This document shows positions 6,539 through 14,793 of a stretch of DNA of 18,442 nt, piece after piece. The translations under genes were made by a program, and so were the position numbers. The stretch is from assembly GCA_039583705.1 (NCBI GenBank), contig JAVKSM010000059.1, positions 1 through 18,442 on the forward strand, written 5' to 3'. This DNA comes from JAVKSM01 sp039583705 (GTDB taxonomy: Bacteria > Actinomycetota > Actinomycetes > Mycobacteriales > Pseudonocardiaceae). Each line of letters opens with the position of its first letter. Positions within the stretch are counted from its first letter, which is position 1. The notes under the pieces are model-generated. The model saw only the letters and a list, made by a program, of their open reading frames with translations. It was not told the origin of the DNA and searched no databases.

Positions 6539-7327
6539 GTGACGCTGTCGCTGTTCGTCGTCGACGCGCTGCCCTCCGCCGAGCAGGTCGTGCTCGCCGG
6601 GCCGGAGGGTCGGCACGCGGCGACCGTGCGGCGGCTTCGGGTGGGCGAGCAACTGTTGCTCGGCGACGGCCGGGGCGCCCTCGCGCGCTGCGAGGTGGTC
6701 GGTGTCGAGCCGCACCGCTTGGCGCTGCGGGTGTGTGCCCGGGCCACGGTGGCCCCGCCCAGACTGCGGGTGACCGTCGCGCAGGCACTGGTCAAGGGCG
6801 AGCGAGGCGAGCTGGCCGTCGAGCTGGCCACCGAAGCCGGGGCTGACGCCATCCTGCCGTGGCGCGCGGCCCGCTGCGTGGTGCGATGGGACGAGGGCGC
6901 GCGCGGCGAGCGGGCGCTGGCACGATGGCGCTCGACGGCTGTGCAGGCAGCGAAGCAGGCACGCCGCCCCTGGGTGCCCGAGGTCGACGACCCGTGCGGA
7001 ACCGCCGGGCTCCTCGCCCGGGTGCGGTCCGCCGCCGGTGCCGTCGTGCTCTGCGAAGCAGCCGTGCCGACGCTGGCCGACCTCGTGCTCCCGACCTCGG
7101 GAGAGATGCTCCTCGTCGTCGGCCCGGAGGGTGGGGTCACCGAACCTGAGCGGGCCGACATGGCTGCCGCGGGCGCCGTCGCGGTCCGGCTCGGGCCCGA
7201 GGTGCTCCGGACGTCGACAGCGGCTGCTGTCGCTCTCGGTGCTATTGGCGTATTGTCAGGACGCTGGAAGCCAGCTCTTGTGAGTGATCTATGGCGGCCG
7301 GATCCTGAAGGGAGCTACGCTTCGTAG
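6539..7327 (+). CDS. rsmE: 16S rRNA (uracil1498-N3)-methyltransferase RsmE
   Basis: A 262-residue SPOUT-family methyltransferase. It methylates U1498 of 16S rRNA with S-adenosylmethionine. The N-terminal PUA-like part includes GPEGRHAATVRRLRVGEQLLL; the SPOUT core carries QALVKGERGELAVELATEAG, the R-T-QAAKQARR segment, the SAM-binding VVGPEGGVTEPER and the knot strand LRTSTAAAVALGAIGVL. The GTG at 6539 is the first usable start after dnaJ, 11 bases from its stop. Most family members end close to the GRW motif; here 19 more residues follow (KPALVSDLWRPDPEGSYAS), in DNA that is poorer in G/C than the rest of the gene. The original stop may have been lost. Confidence 0.94.
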   Translation: MTLSLFVVDALPSAEQVVLAGPEGRHAATVRRLRVGEQLLLGDGRGALARCEVVGVEPHRLALRVCARATVAPPRLRVTVAQALVKGERGELAVELATEAGADAILPWRAARCVVRWDEGARGERALARWRSTAVQAAKQARRPWVPEVDDPCGTAGLLARVRSAAGAVVLCEAAVPTLADLVLPTSGEMLLVVGPEGGVTEPERADMAAAGAVAVRLGPEVLRTSTAAAVALGAIGVLSGRWKPALVSDLWRPDPEGSYAS

Positions 7328-7359
7328 TACAACGGGCACCTTATGTCCGCCTATTTGCG

Positions 7360-7383
7360 CCTACGGGTGTCGTCATCCGTAGG
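7360..7383. repeat. Inverted repeat after rsmE
   Basis: CCTACGG (7360-7366) and CCGTAGG (7377-7383) form a perfect 7-bp stem with a 10-base loop, 32 bases after the rsmE stop. No T run follows, so it is not a classical terminator. A smaller dyad, CTACG-CTT-CGTAG, overlaps the rsmE stop at 7315-7327. Confidence 0.5.
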
Positions 7384-7415
7384 ACTGCCGGGCACCTCCC
7401 CCTCGGCCCGGCGGG

Positions 7416-7459
7416 GCCGCGCCGCGGTTGGGAGAACCTCAGATCTGCCGCGGCGCGGC
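7416..7459. terminator. Long GC-rich hairpin between rsmE and phoH
   Basis: Perfect 12-bp arms (7416-7427 and 7448-7459, GCCGCGCCGCGG and its complement) enclose a 20-base loop. There is no T tract. Such hairpins often lie between transcription units in GC-rich actinobacteria, so this may end the hrcA-dnaJ-rsmE transcript, but the role is inferred. Confidence 0.4.
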
Positions 7460-7529
7460 ATCCCCCGCCGCCAACCGGCGAGTTGCGGCGAGTTGTGCCG
7501 ATGGGTGCTCCCGCCCCGGCAGGGCCCGG

Positions 7530-7630
7530 GTAGCCGACCCGGGCTGGGAGCCGACGTACGTGACCCCGGCCGGGAGCCGCGTAGCCGACCCCGGCTGCGA
7601 GCCCGGGTGGCCGACCAGGACCGGAGGGGG
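7530..7630. repeat. 25-bp imperfect tandem repeat upstream of phoH
   Basis: Three clear units (7530-7555, 7556-7580, 7581-7605) and a fourth, weaker one (7606-7630) follow a pattern beginning GTAGCCGACCCCGGCTGGGA. The rest of the region 7328-7709 holds no gene I can support. It contains the two inverted repeats above, this repeat and the phoH promoter region. The frame of phoH is open across it, but phoH has a good start at 7710. Confidence 0.7.
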
Positions 7631-7649
7631 AAGGCGGTGCGGGCCGTGC

Positions 7650-7674
7650 CCGGCCCCGCTAGCATCGGGGCCGG
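7650..7674 (+). promoter_or_regulatory. Dyad with central -10-like box, putative phoH promoter/operator
   Basis: Perfect 9-bp arms CCGGCCCCG (7650-7658) and CGGGGCCGG (7666-7674) flank CTAGCAT. The centre contains TAGCAT (7660-7665), which fits an actinobacterial -10 box. Transcription would then start near 7672, leaving a leader of about 38 bases that includes the GAGGAG ribosome binding site of phoH. The dyad could be an operator over the -10 box or simply a GC-rich palindrome. Confidence 0.4.
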
Positions 7675-7709
7675 AGGCCCGCCCACGAGAAAGCAGGTCC
7701 GAGGAGCAC

Positions 7710-8774
<1,065 letters not shown>

Positions 8775-8777
8775 GTC

Positions 8778-9320
8778 GTGTCCGTCGAGATCGCCAACGA
8801 GTCGGGCGTCGCCGTCGAGGAGTCCGCGATCATCTCGGTCGCCCGCTTCACCCTGGACCGGATGGGGGTGAGCCCGCTCGCCGAACTGTCGGTGCTGCTC
8901 GTCAACTCCGAAGCGATGACCGAGTTGCACGAGCGCTGGCTGGACCTGCCCGGCCCGACCGACGTCATGGCGTTTCCGATGGACGAGCTGGACACGTCCA
9001 GACGTCCCGACGCACCGGCCTCCACACCCGCGTTGCTCGGTGACATCGTGCTCTGCCCGCCCTTCGCCCGCGCCCAGGCCAGGGCGGCGGGGCACTCGTT
9101 GGCCGACGAACTGGCCCTGCTCACCGTGCACGGAGTGCTGCACCTGCTCGGCTACGACCACGCCGAGCCCGACACCGAGCAGGAGATGTTCGGGCTGCAG
9201 GACCGGCTGCTCGGCGACTGGCGCGGCATGCGCGAGCGCGCAGCCACGACGGCCGCCCAGCGCGGCGCGGACGACCGGCTGCTGGGCACGGTGGGGCTCG
9301 GCGAGGATCCCGACGGCTGA
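8778..9320 (+). CDS. ybeY: Endoribonuclease/rRNA maturation factor YbeY
   Basis: A 180-residue YbeY, a zinc metalloprotein required for 16S rRNA 3'-end processing and ribosome quality control. The signature HGVLHLLGYDH gives the three zinc ligands His118, His122 and His128, followed by EPDTEQEMF. The upstream conserved segments LPGPTDVMAFPMDE and LLGDIVLCP are present. The C-terminus is about 25 residues longer than the compact family core and is Arg/Ala-rich. The GTG at 8778 lies three bases after the phoH stop, and the next gene begins three bases after the ybeY stop, so the genes are almost certainly cotranscribed. Confidence 0.96.
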   Translation: MSVEIANESGVAVEESAIISVARFTLDRMGVSPLAELSVLLVNSEAMTELHERWLDLPGPTDVMAFPMDELDTSRRPDAPASTPALLGDIVLCPPFARAQARAAGHSLADELALLTVHGVLHLLGYDHAEPDTEQEMFGLQDRLLGDWRGMRERAATTAAQRGADDRLLGTVGLGEDPDG

Positions 9321-9323
9321 GCC

Positions 9324-10613
9324 GTGGTCGCCGCAACGTTCTTCGTGCAGCTCGGTGCCGCCGTGGTTCTCGTGCCCACGGCCGGGCTGTTCGCCGCCGC
9401 CGACGCCGCGCTGGGCACCGTGTCGCGGGCCCGCGTCGAGGAGCTGGTCCGGGAGCACCGCACCGGGTCGCGGGCGCTTGCCGCCGTCGTCGCCGACCGC
9501 CCGCGGTACGTCAACCTGCTGCTGCTGCTGCGGCTGGCCTGCGAGACCGCGGCCACCGTGCTGTTCACCGTGGTCGCGCTCGCCCTCGTCCGCCCGGCGT
9601 GGGTGGCGGTGCTCGCCGCCGCGGTGGTCATGGTCGTCGTGTCCTACGTCCTCGTCGGGGTGGGACCGCGCACCGTCGGACGTCAGCACCCCTACGGCGT
9701 CGGGCTCTGGGTGGCCGCGCCGGTGCGCACGCTCGCCCGGCTGCTCGGTCCGCTGACCAGGCTGCTCATCCTCGTCGGCAACGCCATCACGCCCGGCCGC
9801 GGGTTCCGGGAGGGGCCGTTCTCCTCCGAGGTGGAGCTGCGGGAGCTGGTCGACCTCGCCGGGGCCCGGGGGGTCGTCGCCGAGCAGGAGCGGGCCATGA
9901 TCCACTCCGTGTTCGAGCTGGGCGAGACGATCGCCCGCGAGGTCATGGTGCCGCGGACCGAGCTGGTGTGGATCGAGCGGGACAAGACCGCACGCCAGGC
10001 GCAGGCGCTCGCGCTGCGCAGTGGATACTCCCGGATCCCCGTGGTGGGCGACAACATCGACGACGTGGCGGGGGTCGCCTACCTCAAGGACCTGGTGCCC
10101 GCGGATCCCGATCGCGCCGTCGGCGACCTCATGCGCCCGGCCAGCTTCGTCCCGGACTCCAAGCGCATCGGCGAGCTGCTCACCGAGATGCAGCGCTCCC
10201 ACAACCACATGGCGATCGTCGTCGACGAGTACGGCGGCACCGCGGGACTGGTGACGATCGAGGACATCCTCGAGGAGATCGTCGGCGAGATCACCGACGA
10301 GTACGACCCGCAGGACCAACTCCCGGTGCAGCACCTCGACGGCGCGTTGCTGCGGGTCGCGGCCCGGCTCCCGGTCGAGGACCTCGAGGAGGTCACCGGC
10401 ACCGAGTTCGACCACACCGACGTCGAGACCGTCGGCGGGCTGCTGGCCCAGCGGCTGGGCCGGGTACCGCTGCCGGGCGCCGAGGCCGAGATCGCCGGCC
10501 TACGGCTGCGGGCCGAAGGCGGCAAGGACCCCCGCGGCCGGATGCGGATCACCAGTGTGCTGGTGTGGCGACCCGACGAGGCGGTCCGCGAAGGGAGCGA
10601 CGTCCATGCCTGA
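9324..10613 (+). CDS. CorC/HlyC-type membrane protein with CNNM, CBS pair and C-terminal domain
   Basis: A 429-residue member of the UPF0053/CNNM family, linked to magnesium and cobalt efflux in other bacteria. The N-terminal part has membrane segments near residues 6-28 (TFFVQLGAAVVLVPTAGLFAA), 65-90 and 92-115. The linker has ELRELVDLAGARGVVAEQER. Two CBS motifs occupy roughly 200-320 (VMVPRTELVWIERD and HMAIVVDEYGGTAGLVTIED, with the EEIVGEITDEYD hallmark). A CorC/HlyC C-terminal domain ends at VLVWRPDE. It corresponds to Rv2366c in mycobacterial gene order. The GTG at 9324 follows ybeY by three bases; the stop overlaps the next ATG by eight bases. Substrate is not known from sequence. Confidence 0.92.
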   Translation: MVAATFFVQLGAAVVLVPTAGLFAAADAALGTVSRARVEELVREHRTGSRALAAVVADRPRYVNLLLLLRLACETAATVLFTVVALALVRPAWVAVLAAAVVMVVVSYVLVGVGPRTVGRQHPYGVGLWVAAPVRTLARLLGPLTRLLILVGNAITPGRGFREGPFSSEVELRELVDLAGARGVVAEQERAMIHSVFELGETIAREVMVPRTELVWIERDKTARQAQALALRSGYSRIPVVGDNIDDVAGVAYLKDLVPADPDRAVGDLMRPASFVPDSKRIGELLTEMQRSHNHMAIVVDEYGGTAGLVTIEDILEEIVGEITDEYDPQDQLPVQHLDGALLRVAARLPVEDLEEVTGTEFDHTDVETVGGLLAQRLGRVPLPGAEAEIAGLRLRAEGGKDPRGRMRITSVLVWRPDEAVREGSDVHA

Positions 10614-11016
10614 GGCCTGCCCGCAGGGCCGAAACGCCGGTTCCGAGGCCCGAAGCGCCGGTTCCGAGGGCCGGAACGCCAGTTCCGAAGCTCTCGACCC
10701 GGAGGACGTCAAGATCGTAACGCTGGCCCGGTCCGCGCGCGCCCGCGCCGGGGCGGCGCAGGGAGCCGCGGTGCGCGACACCGAGGGGCGTATCTACGCC
10801 GCGGCCACCGTGTCGCTGCCGTCACTGCAGCTCACCGCGCTGCAAGCCGCGGTGGCCGCCGCCGTGTCCAGCGGCGCGCCCGGGCTGGAGGCGGCCGCCG
10901 TGGTCGGGGGCGGCGCCGACGCGGCGTCGCTGACCGCGGTGTGGGACCTGGCGCCCACCGCTGCGGTGCTGGTCGTCGACGAGGACGGCGGGCTGCGCGA
11001 GGTGCTGTCGGGATGA
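10606..11016 (+). CDS. Cytidine-deaminase-fold protein lacking catalytic residues (Rv2365c-like position)
   Basis: A 136-residue protein starting at the ATG at 10606, eight bases inside the previous gene. Residues about 35-130 look like a cytidine-deaminase fold: LARSARARAGAAQGAAVRDTEGRIYAAATV, then SLPSLQLTALQAAVAAAVSSG. Database annotations often call such proteins cytidine deaminase. However, the position of the catalytic (H/C)AE motif reads LQAA, and no PCxxC zinc motif follows, so deaminase activity is very unlikely. Residues 8-28 are three 7-residue repeats (GRNAGSE, ARSAGSE, GRNASSE) encoded by a 21-bp tandem repeat. The next gene overlaps the stop as ATGA. The role is unknown; its fixed position before era in actinobacteria suggests a link to ribosome functions (inference). 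Confidence 0.75.
   Translation: MPEACPQGRNAGSEARSAGSEGRNASSEALDPEDVKIVTLARSARARAGAAQGAAVRDTEGRIYAAATVSLPSLQLTALQAAVAAAVSSGAPGLEAAAVVGGGADAASLTAVWDLAPTAAVLVVDEDGGLREVLSG
10626..10688 (+). repeat. 21-bp in-frame tandem repeat, three copies
   Basis: Units at 10626-10646, 10647-10667 and 10668-10688 share the core CGCCGGTTCCGA with few changes. The third unit contains a small palindrome, CGGAAC-GCCA-GTTCCG. The length is a multiple of three, so copy-number changes keep the reading frame of the host gene. Confidence 0.85.
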
Positions 11017-12233
11017 CGCCCCGCTACGACGTGGTCGTGGTCGGCGGCGGGATCGTCGGGTTGGCGACCGCGCACGTCCTGCTCGCCGCCGACCCCGCCC
11101 GCCGCGTGGCCGTCGTGGAGGTCGAGCCCGTGTTGGCCGCCCACCAGACGGGGCACAACTCCGGGGTCGTGCACTCCGGGCTGTACTACCCGCCCGGCAG
11201 CCTCAAGGCACGCCTCGCCGTCGCCGGCTGCGCCGAGACGATCGCGTTCTGCCGGGAGCACGATCTGCCGCACCGGGTGTGCGGAAAGCTCGTCGTCGCC
11301 ACCACCGAGGCTGAGCTGCCCCGGCTGGCGGGGCTGGCCCGCCGCGGCCGCGCCAACGGCGTGGGGGTCCGCGAGCTGGACCGGGCCGGCGTGGCGCGTC
11401 ACGAGCCGCATGTGCGGGCGCTCGCGGCGCTGCACGTGCCCGCGACCGGGGTGTGCGACTTCCGGCGCCTCGCGGCGCGGCTCGGTGAACTGCTCCGCGC
11501 CGCTGGCGTCGCCGTCCACACCGGACGGAGGGTGTCGGCGGTGGTGCGCCGCCGGGCCGACGCCGTGGTCCGCACCGACGGCGGTGACCTGCTCGGGCGG
11601 CAGGTCGTGGTGTGTGCCGGCCTGCACGCCGACGAGCTGGCCCGGCGCAGCGGCGTCGACCCGGGCGTGCGGATCGTGCCGTTCCGGGGGGAGTACGCCG
11701 CGCTGCGTCCACCGGCCGACGACCTGGTGCGCGGCTTGGTGTACCCGGTGCCGGACCCGGCGCTGCCGTTCCTCGGCGTCCACGCCACCCGGGGGGTCGA
11801 CGGCGAGGTGCACGTCGGCCCGAACGCGGTGCTCGCGCTCGCCCGGGAAGGTTATGGGTGGTCGGCGCTGGCACCCCGGGAGCTGGCTGCGACGCTGGCC
11901 TGGCCCGGGCTGTGGCGGGTGGCTGCCCGGCACTGGCGCTACGGGCTGGCGGAGGTGACCCGCTCGTTGTCCCGGGCCGCGGCCGCCCGGGCGATCCGCC
12001 GGATGCTGCCCGACGTGCGCGCCGTCGACCTCGTGCCCGCGGGCGCTGGGGTGCGGGCCCAGGCGGTGGCCGCCGACGGCCGCCTCGTCGACGACTTCCT
12101 GCTCGTCGCCGACGGCGCCGGGCCGGGCGCGGTGCTGCACGTGCTCAACGCGCCCTCCCCGGCTGCGACCGCGGCGCTGCCGATCGGCCGGGAGATCGTC
12201 CGGCGGCTCCGCGGGCAGCGGGTGGCGGCGTGA
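11013..12233 (+). CDS. lhgO: FAD-dependent L-2-hydroxyglutarate oxidase-like protein
   Basis: A 406-residue FAD oxidoreductase of the DAO family, closest in pattern to L-2-hydroxyglutarate oxidase/dehydrogenase (LhgO), which oxidises L-2-hydroxyglutarate to 2-oxoglutarate. The dinucleotide-binding motif VVVVGGGIVGLATA is at 7-20. The LhgO-type TGHNSGVVHSGLYYPPGSLK follows, then GKLVVATTEAELPRL, VVCAGLHADELAR, and FRGEYAAL with PVPDPALPFLGVHATR, ending in GAGVRAQAV and HVLNAPSPAATAALPIG. The ATG at 11013 overlaps the previous stop as ATGA, and the stop overlaps the era start as GTGA. This metabolic gene is absent between the Rv2365c and era equivalents in M. tuberculosis. Confidence 0.9.
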   Translation: MTPRYDVVVVGGGIVGLATAHVLLAADPARRVAVVEVEPVLAAHQTGHNSGVVHSGLYYPPGSLKARLAVAGCAETIAFCREHDLPHRVCGKLVVATTEAELPRLAGLARRGRANGVGVRELDRAGVARHEPHVRALAALHVPATGVCDFRRLAARLGELLRAAGVAVHTGRRVSAVVRRRADAVVRTDGGDLLGRQVVVCAGLHADELARRSGVDPGVRIVPFRGEYAALRPPADDLVRGLVYPVPDPALPFLGVHATRGVDGEVHVGPNAVLALAREGYGWSALAPRELAATLAWPGLWRVAARHWRYGLAEVTRSLSRAAAARAIRRMLPDVRAVDLVPAGAGVRAQAVAADGRLVDDFLLVADGAGPGAVLHVLNAPSPAATAALPIGREIVRRLRGQRVAA

Positions 12234-13138
12234 GCATTCCCGTCACCGGCTTCCGGTCGGGCTTCGCCTGTTTCGTCGGGCGCCCCAACGCCGGGAAGTC
12301 GACGCTGACCAACGCGTTGGTGGGCAGCAAGGTCGCCATCACCTCGACCAAGCCGCAGACCACCCGACACGCCATTCGGGGCATCGTGCACCGGCCCGAC
12401 GCCCAGCTCGTCGTCGTCGACACCCCCGGGCTGCACAAGCCGCGGACGCTGCTCGGGCAACGGCTCAACGACGTGGTGCGCAGCACGTGGTCGGAGGTCG
12501 ACGTCATCGGGTTCTGCGTGCCGTCGGACGCGCCGGTCGGCGTCGGGGACCGGTTCATCGCCGGCGAGCTGGCCAGGGTGGCCCACCGCACCCCGGTGCT
12601 GGGCGTCGTCACGAAGACCGACCTCGTGCCGGGCGAGCGGGTCGCCGCGCAGCTCGCCGCGTTGGCCGGGCTGCTGGACTTCGCCGAGCTGGTGCCGGTG
12701 TCGGCGGTGGCCGGTTTCCAGCTCGGGCTGCTCGCCGACCTGCTGGTGGCACGGCTGCCCGAGGGGCCACCGCTCTACGTTGACGGGGAGCTCACCGACT
12801 CACCGGAGGCGACGCTGGTCGCCGAACTGGTGCGGGAGGCCGCGCTGGAGGGGGTGCGGGAGGAGCTGCCGCACTCGCTCGCGGTCGTCGTCGAGGAGAT
12901 GGTGCCCCGGGCGGGCCGGGAGGATCTGCTCGAGGTCTACGCCGTGCTCTACGTGGAGCGGCAGAGCCAGAAGGCGATCGTCATCGGCCGCGGTGGCGAG
13001 CGGCTCAAGCGGGTCGGGAGCACCGCCCGGACACAGATCGAGGCGCTGCTGGGCAACCGGGTCTACCTCGACCTGCACGTCAAGGTCGCCAAGGACTGGC
13101 AACGCGACCCGCGGCAGCTTCGCCGCCTCGGGTTCTGA
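12230..13138 (+). CDS. era: GTPase Era
   Basis: A 302-residue Era, an essential GTPase that binds the 3' end of 16S rRNA during 30S assembly. G motifs are G1 GRPNAGKS (17-24), G3 DTPG (64-67) and G4 TKTD (128-131, Thr in place of the usual Asn). The switch region KPQTTRHAIRGI is present. The C-terminal KH domain starts near 200 and contains QSQKAIVIGRGGERLKRVG, then ARTQIEALLGNRVYLDLHVK. The GTG at 12230 overlaps the lhgO stop by four bases, so translation is likely coupled. The gene sits between rRNA-processing genes and recO/uppS, as in other actinobacteria. Confidence 0.97.
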   Translation: MSIPVTGFRSGFACFVGRPNAGKSTLTNALVGSKVAITSTKPQTTRHAIRGIVHRPDAQLVVVDTPGLHKPRTLLGQRLNDVVRSTWSEVDVIGFCVPSDAPVGVGDRFIAGELARVAHRTPVLGVVTKTDLVPGERVAAQLAALAGLLDFAELVPVSAVAGFQLGLLADLLVARLPEGPPLYVDGELTDSPEATLVAELVREAALEGVREELPHSLAVVVEEMVPRAGREDLLEVYAVLYVERQSQKAIVIGRGGERLKRVGSTARTQIEALLGNRVYLDLHVKVAKDWQRDPRQLRRLGF

Positions 13139-13183
13139 CGGCCACCACCCCGCGGCACCGGCTCCGGGTGCGACGATGGTCCG

Positions 13184-13939
13184 GTGAGCCTGTACCGGGA
13201 CACCGGCATCGTGCTCCGGGTGCACAAGCTCGGCGAGGCCGACCGCATCGTCACGCTGCTCACCCGCCGCCACGGCAAGGTGCGGGCGGTGGCCAAGGGC
13301 GTGCGTCGCACCACCTCCAGGTTCGGCGCCCGCCTGGAGCCTTTCGGGCACGTCGACGTGCAGCTCTACACCGGACGCAGCCTCGACGTCGTCACGCAGG
13401 TGCAGACGATCGACGCCTTCGGCGCCGCGCTCGTCGGCGACTACCCCCGCTACACGGCCGGCTGCGCGGTCCTGGAGACCGCCGACCGGCTCGCCGCCGA
13501 GGAGGGCGAGCCCACCCTGCGGCTCTACCTGCTGCTCGTGGGTGCGCTGCGGGCGATGGCGGACGGCGAGCGCGACATCTCACTCGTGCTCGATGCGTTC
13601 CTGCTGCGGGCCATGGTGGTCGCGGGATGGGCACCGGCCCTCGTCGAGTGCGCCCGTTGCTCACGACCCGGCCCGCACCGGGCCTTCAGCGTGCCTGCCG
13701 GCGGGGCGGTGTGCGAGCAGTGCCGGCCGGCTGGCTCGGTGGTCCCGTCGGCCGAGACCTTCGCGCTGCTCGACGCGCTGCGCCGCGGCGACTGGGACCG
13801 CGCGGAGCGGACCGGGGCGGCGGCGCGCCGGGACGGCAGCGGCCTGGTCGCCGCCCACCTGCAGTGGCACCTGGAGCGCACGCTGCGCACGTTGCCGCTG
13901 GTGGAGCGCCGCGACCCGCAACCGCATCCGGCGGGCTGA
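13184..13939 (+). CDS. recO: DNA repair protein RecO
   Basis: A 251-residue RecO, which works with RecF/RecR to load RecA onto single-stranded DNA and anneals complementary strands. The N-terminal OB fold is clear (MSLYRDTGIVLRVHKLGEAD, then RIVTLLTRRHGKVRAVAKGV). A four-cysteine zinc site is formed by CARC (156, 159) and CEQC (177, 180), typical of RecO in this lineage. The GTG at 13184 lies 45 bases after the era stop, with only a weak ribosome binding site. In mycobacteria an amidase gene (amiA2) lies between era and recO; it is absent here. uppS starts 35 bases downstream. Confidence 0.96.
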   Translation: MSLYRDTGIVLRVHKLGEADRIVTLLTRRHGKVRAVAKGVRRTTSRFGARLEPFGHVDVQLYTGRSLDVVTQVQTIDAFGAALVGDYPRYTAGCAVLETADRLAAEEGEPTLRLYLLLVGALRAMADGERDISLVLDAFLLRAMVVAGWAPALVECARCSRPGPHRAFSVPAGGAVCEQCRPAGSVVPSAETFALLDALRRGDWDRAERTGAAARRDGSGLVAAHLQWHLERTLRTLPLVERRDPQPHPAG

Positions 13940-13974
13940 CCGCGGATCCGGACGAGTGCGAAGGAAACGGCAGG

Positions 13975-14793
13975 ATGGGACGGGTGACGGGGTCAGCACG
14001 GGTCGAACGGTCGGTACGCCCGCCCGCCCCGCACCCCTCCGGTGCCTGTCCGCCCGCCATCCCGCAGCGGTTGGTGCCGCGGCACATCGCGCTCGTCATG
14101 GACGGCAACGGCCGATGGGCCAACGCCCGCGGGCTGCCGCGCGTCGAGGGGCACCGCCGTGGCGAGGCCGCCCTGATGGACGTCGTGTGCGGCTGCATCG
14201 AGATCGGCGTGCGCTGGATCTCCGCCTACGCCTTCTCCACCGAGAACTGGAAGCGCAGCCCCGACGAGGTGCGTTTCCTCATGGGCTTCAACCGTGACGT
14301 CATCCGGCGCCGCCGCGACGAGATGCACGAGATGGGGGTGCGGGTGCGGTGGGCCGGGCGGGGGCGCCGGCTGTGGCGCAGCGTGATCCGCGAGCTGGAG
14401 GTCGCCGAGGAGATCACTGCCGGCAACGACGTGCTCACCCTGACCATGTGCGTCAACTACGGCGGCCGGGCCGAGATCGCGGACGCGGCACGGGCGGTGG
14501 CACGCCGGGTCGCCCGCGGCGAGCTGGACCCCGAGCAGGTCGACGAGCGGGTGCTCGCCCGCCACCTCGACGAACCCGACATGCCCGACGTCGACCTGTT
14601 CCTGCGCTCCTCCGGCGAGCAGCGCACCTCGAACTTTCTGCTGTGGCAGTCCGCGTACGCGGAGATGGTCTTCCTGGACACGTTGTTCCCCGACTTCGAC
14701 CGCCGGGATCTGTGGCGCGCCTGCGAGATCTACGCTCGCCGGGACCGTCGCTTCGGCGAGGCCCGTGACCAGCCGTCCGAGGAGGCCAGGTGA
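13975..14793 (+). CDS. uppS: (Z)-isoprenyl diphosphate synthase (undecaprenyl/decaprenyl diphosphate synthase family)
   Basis: A 272-residue cis-prenyltransferase that makes the polyprenyl diphosphate carrier for peptidoglycan and other wall polymers. The catalytic Asp43 is in MDGNGRWA (42-49). SAYAFSTENWKRSPDEVRFLM, NYGGRAEI and SSGEQRTSNFLLWQSAYAE, with the conserved Arg and Ser that bind diphosphate, are all present. The gene matches the position of Rv2361c, a decaprenyl diphosphate synthase; the product length here cannot be read from sequence alone. The ATG at 13975 has AAGGAAA about ten bases upstream. The first 30 residues are a Pro-rich extension. The stop overlaps the next GTG (GTGA). 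Confidence 0.96.
   Translation: MGRVTGSARVERSVRPPAPHPSGACPPAIPQRLVPRHIALVMDGNGRWANARGLPRVEGHRRGEAALMDVVCGCIEIGVRWISAYAFSTENWKRSPDEVRFLMGFNRDVIRRRRDEMHEMGVRVRWAGRGRRLWRSVIRELEVAEEITAGNDVLTLTMCVNYGGRAEIADAARAVARRVARGELDPEQVDERVLARHLDEPDMPDVDLFLRSSGEQRTSNFLLWQSAYAEMVFLDTLFPDFDRRDLWRACEIYARRDRRFGEARDQPSEEAR

Noticed and set aside
4884..6788. 634-codon open frame on the minus strand across hrcA, dnaJ and rsmE
   Set aside because: Antisense to three well-supported genes; no domains or start signals.
7428..7709. N-terminal extension of PhoH through the 25-bp repeat
   Set aside because: The frame is open, but the sequence is repetitive and unlike PhoH. The GTG at 7710 has a strong GAGGAG upstream and gives normal length.
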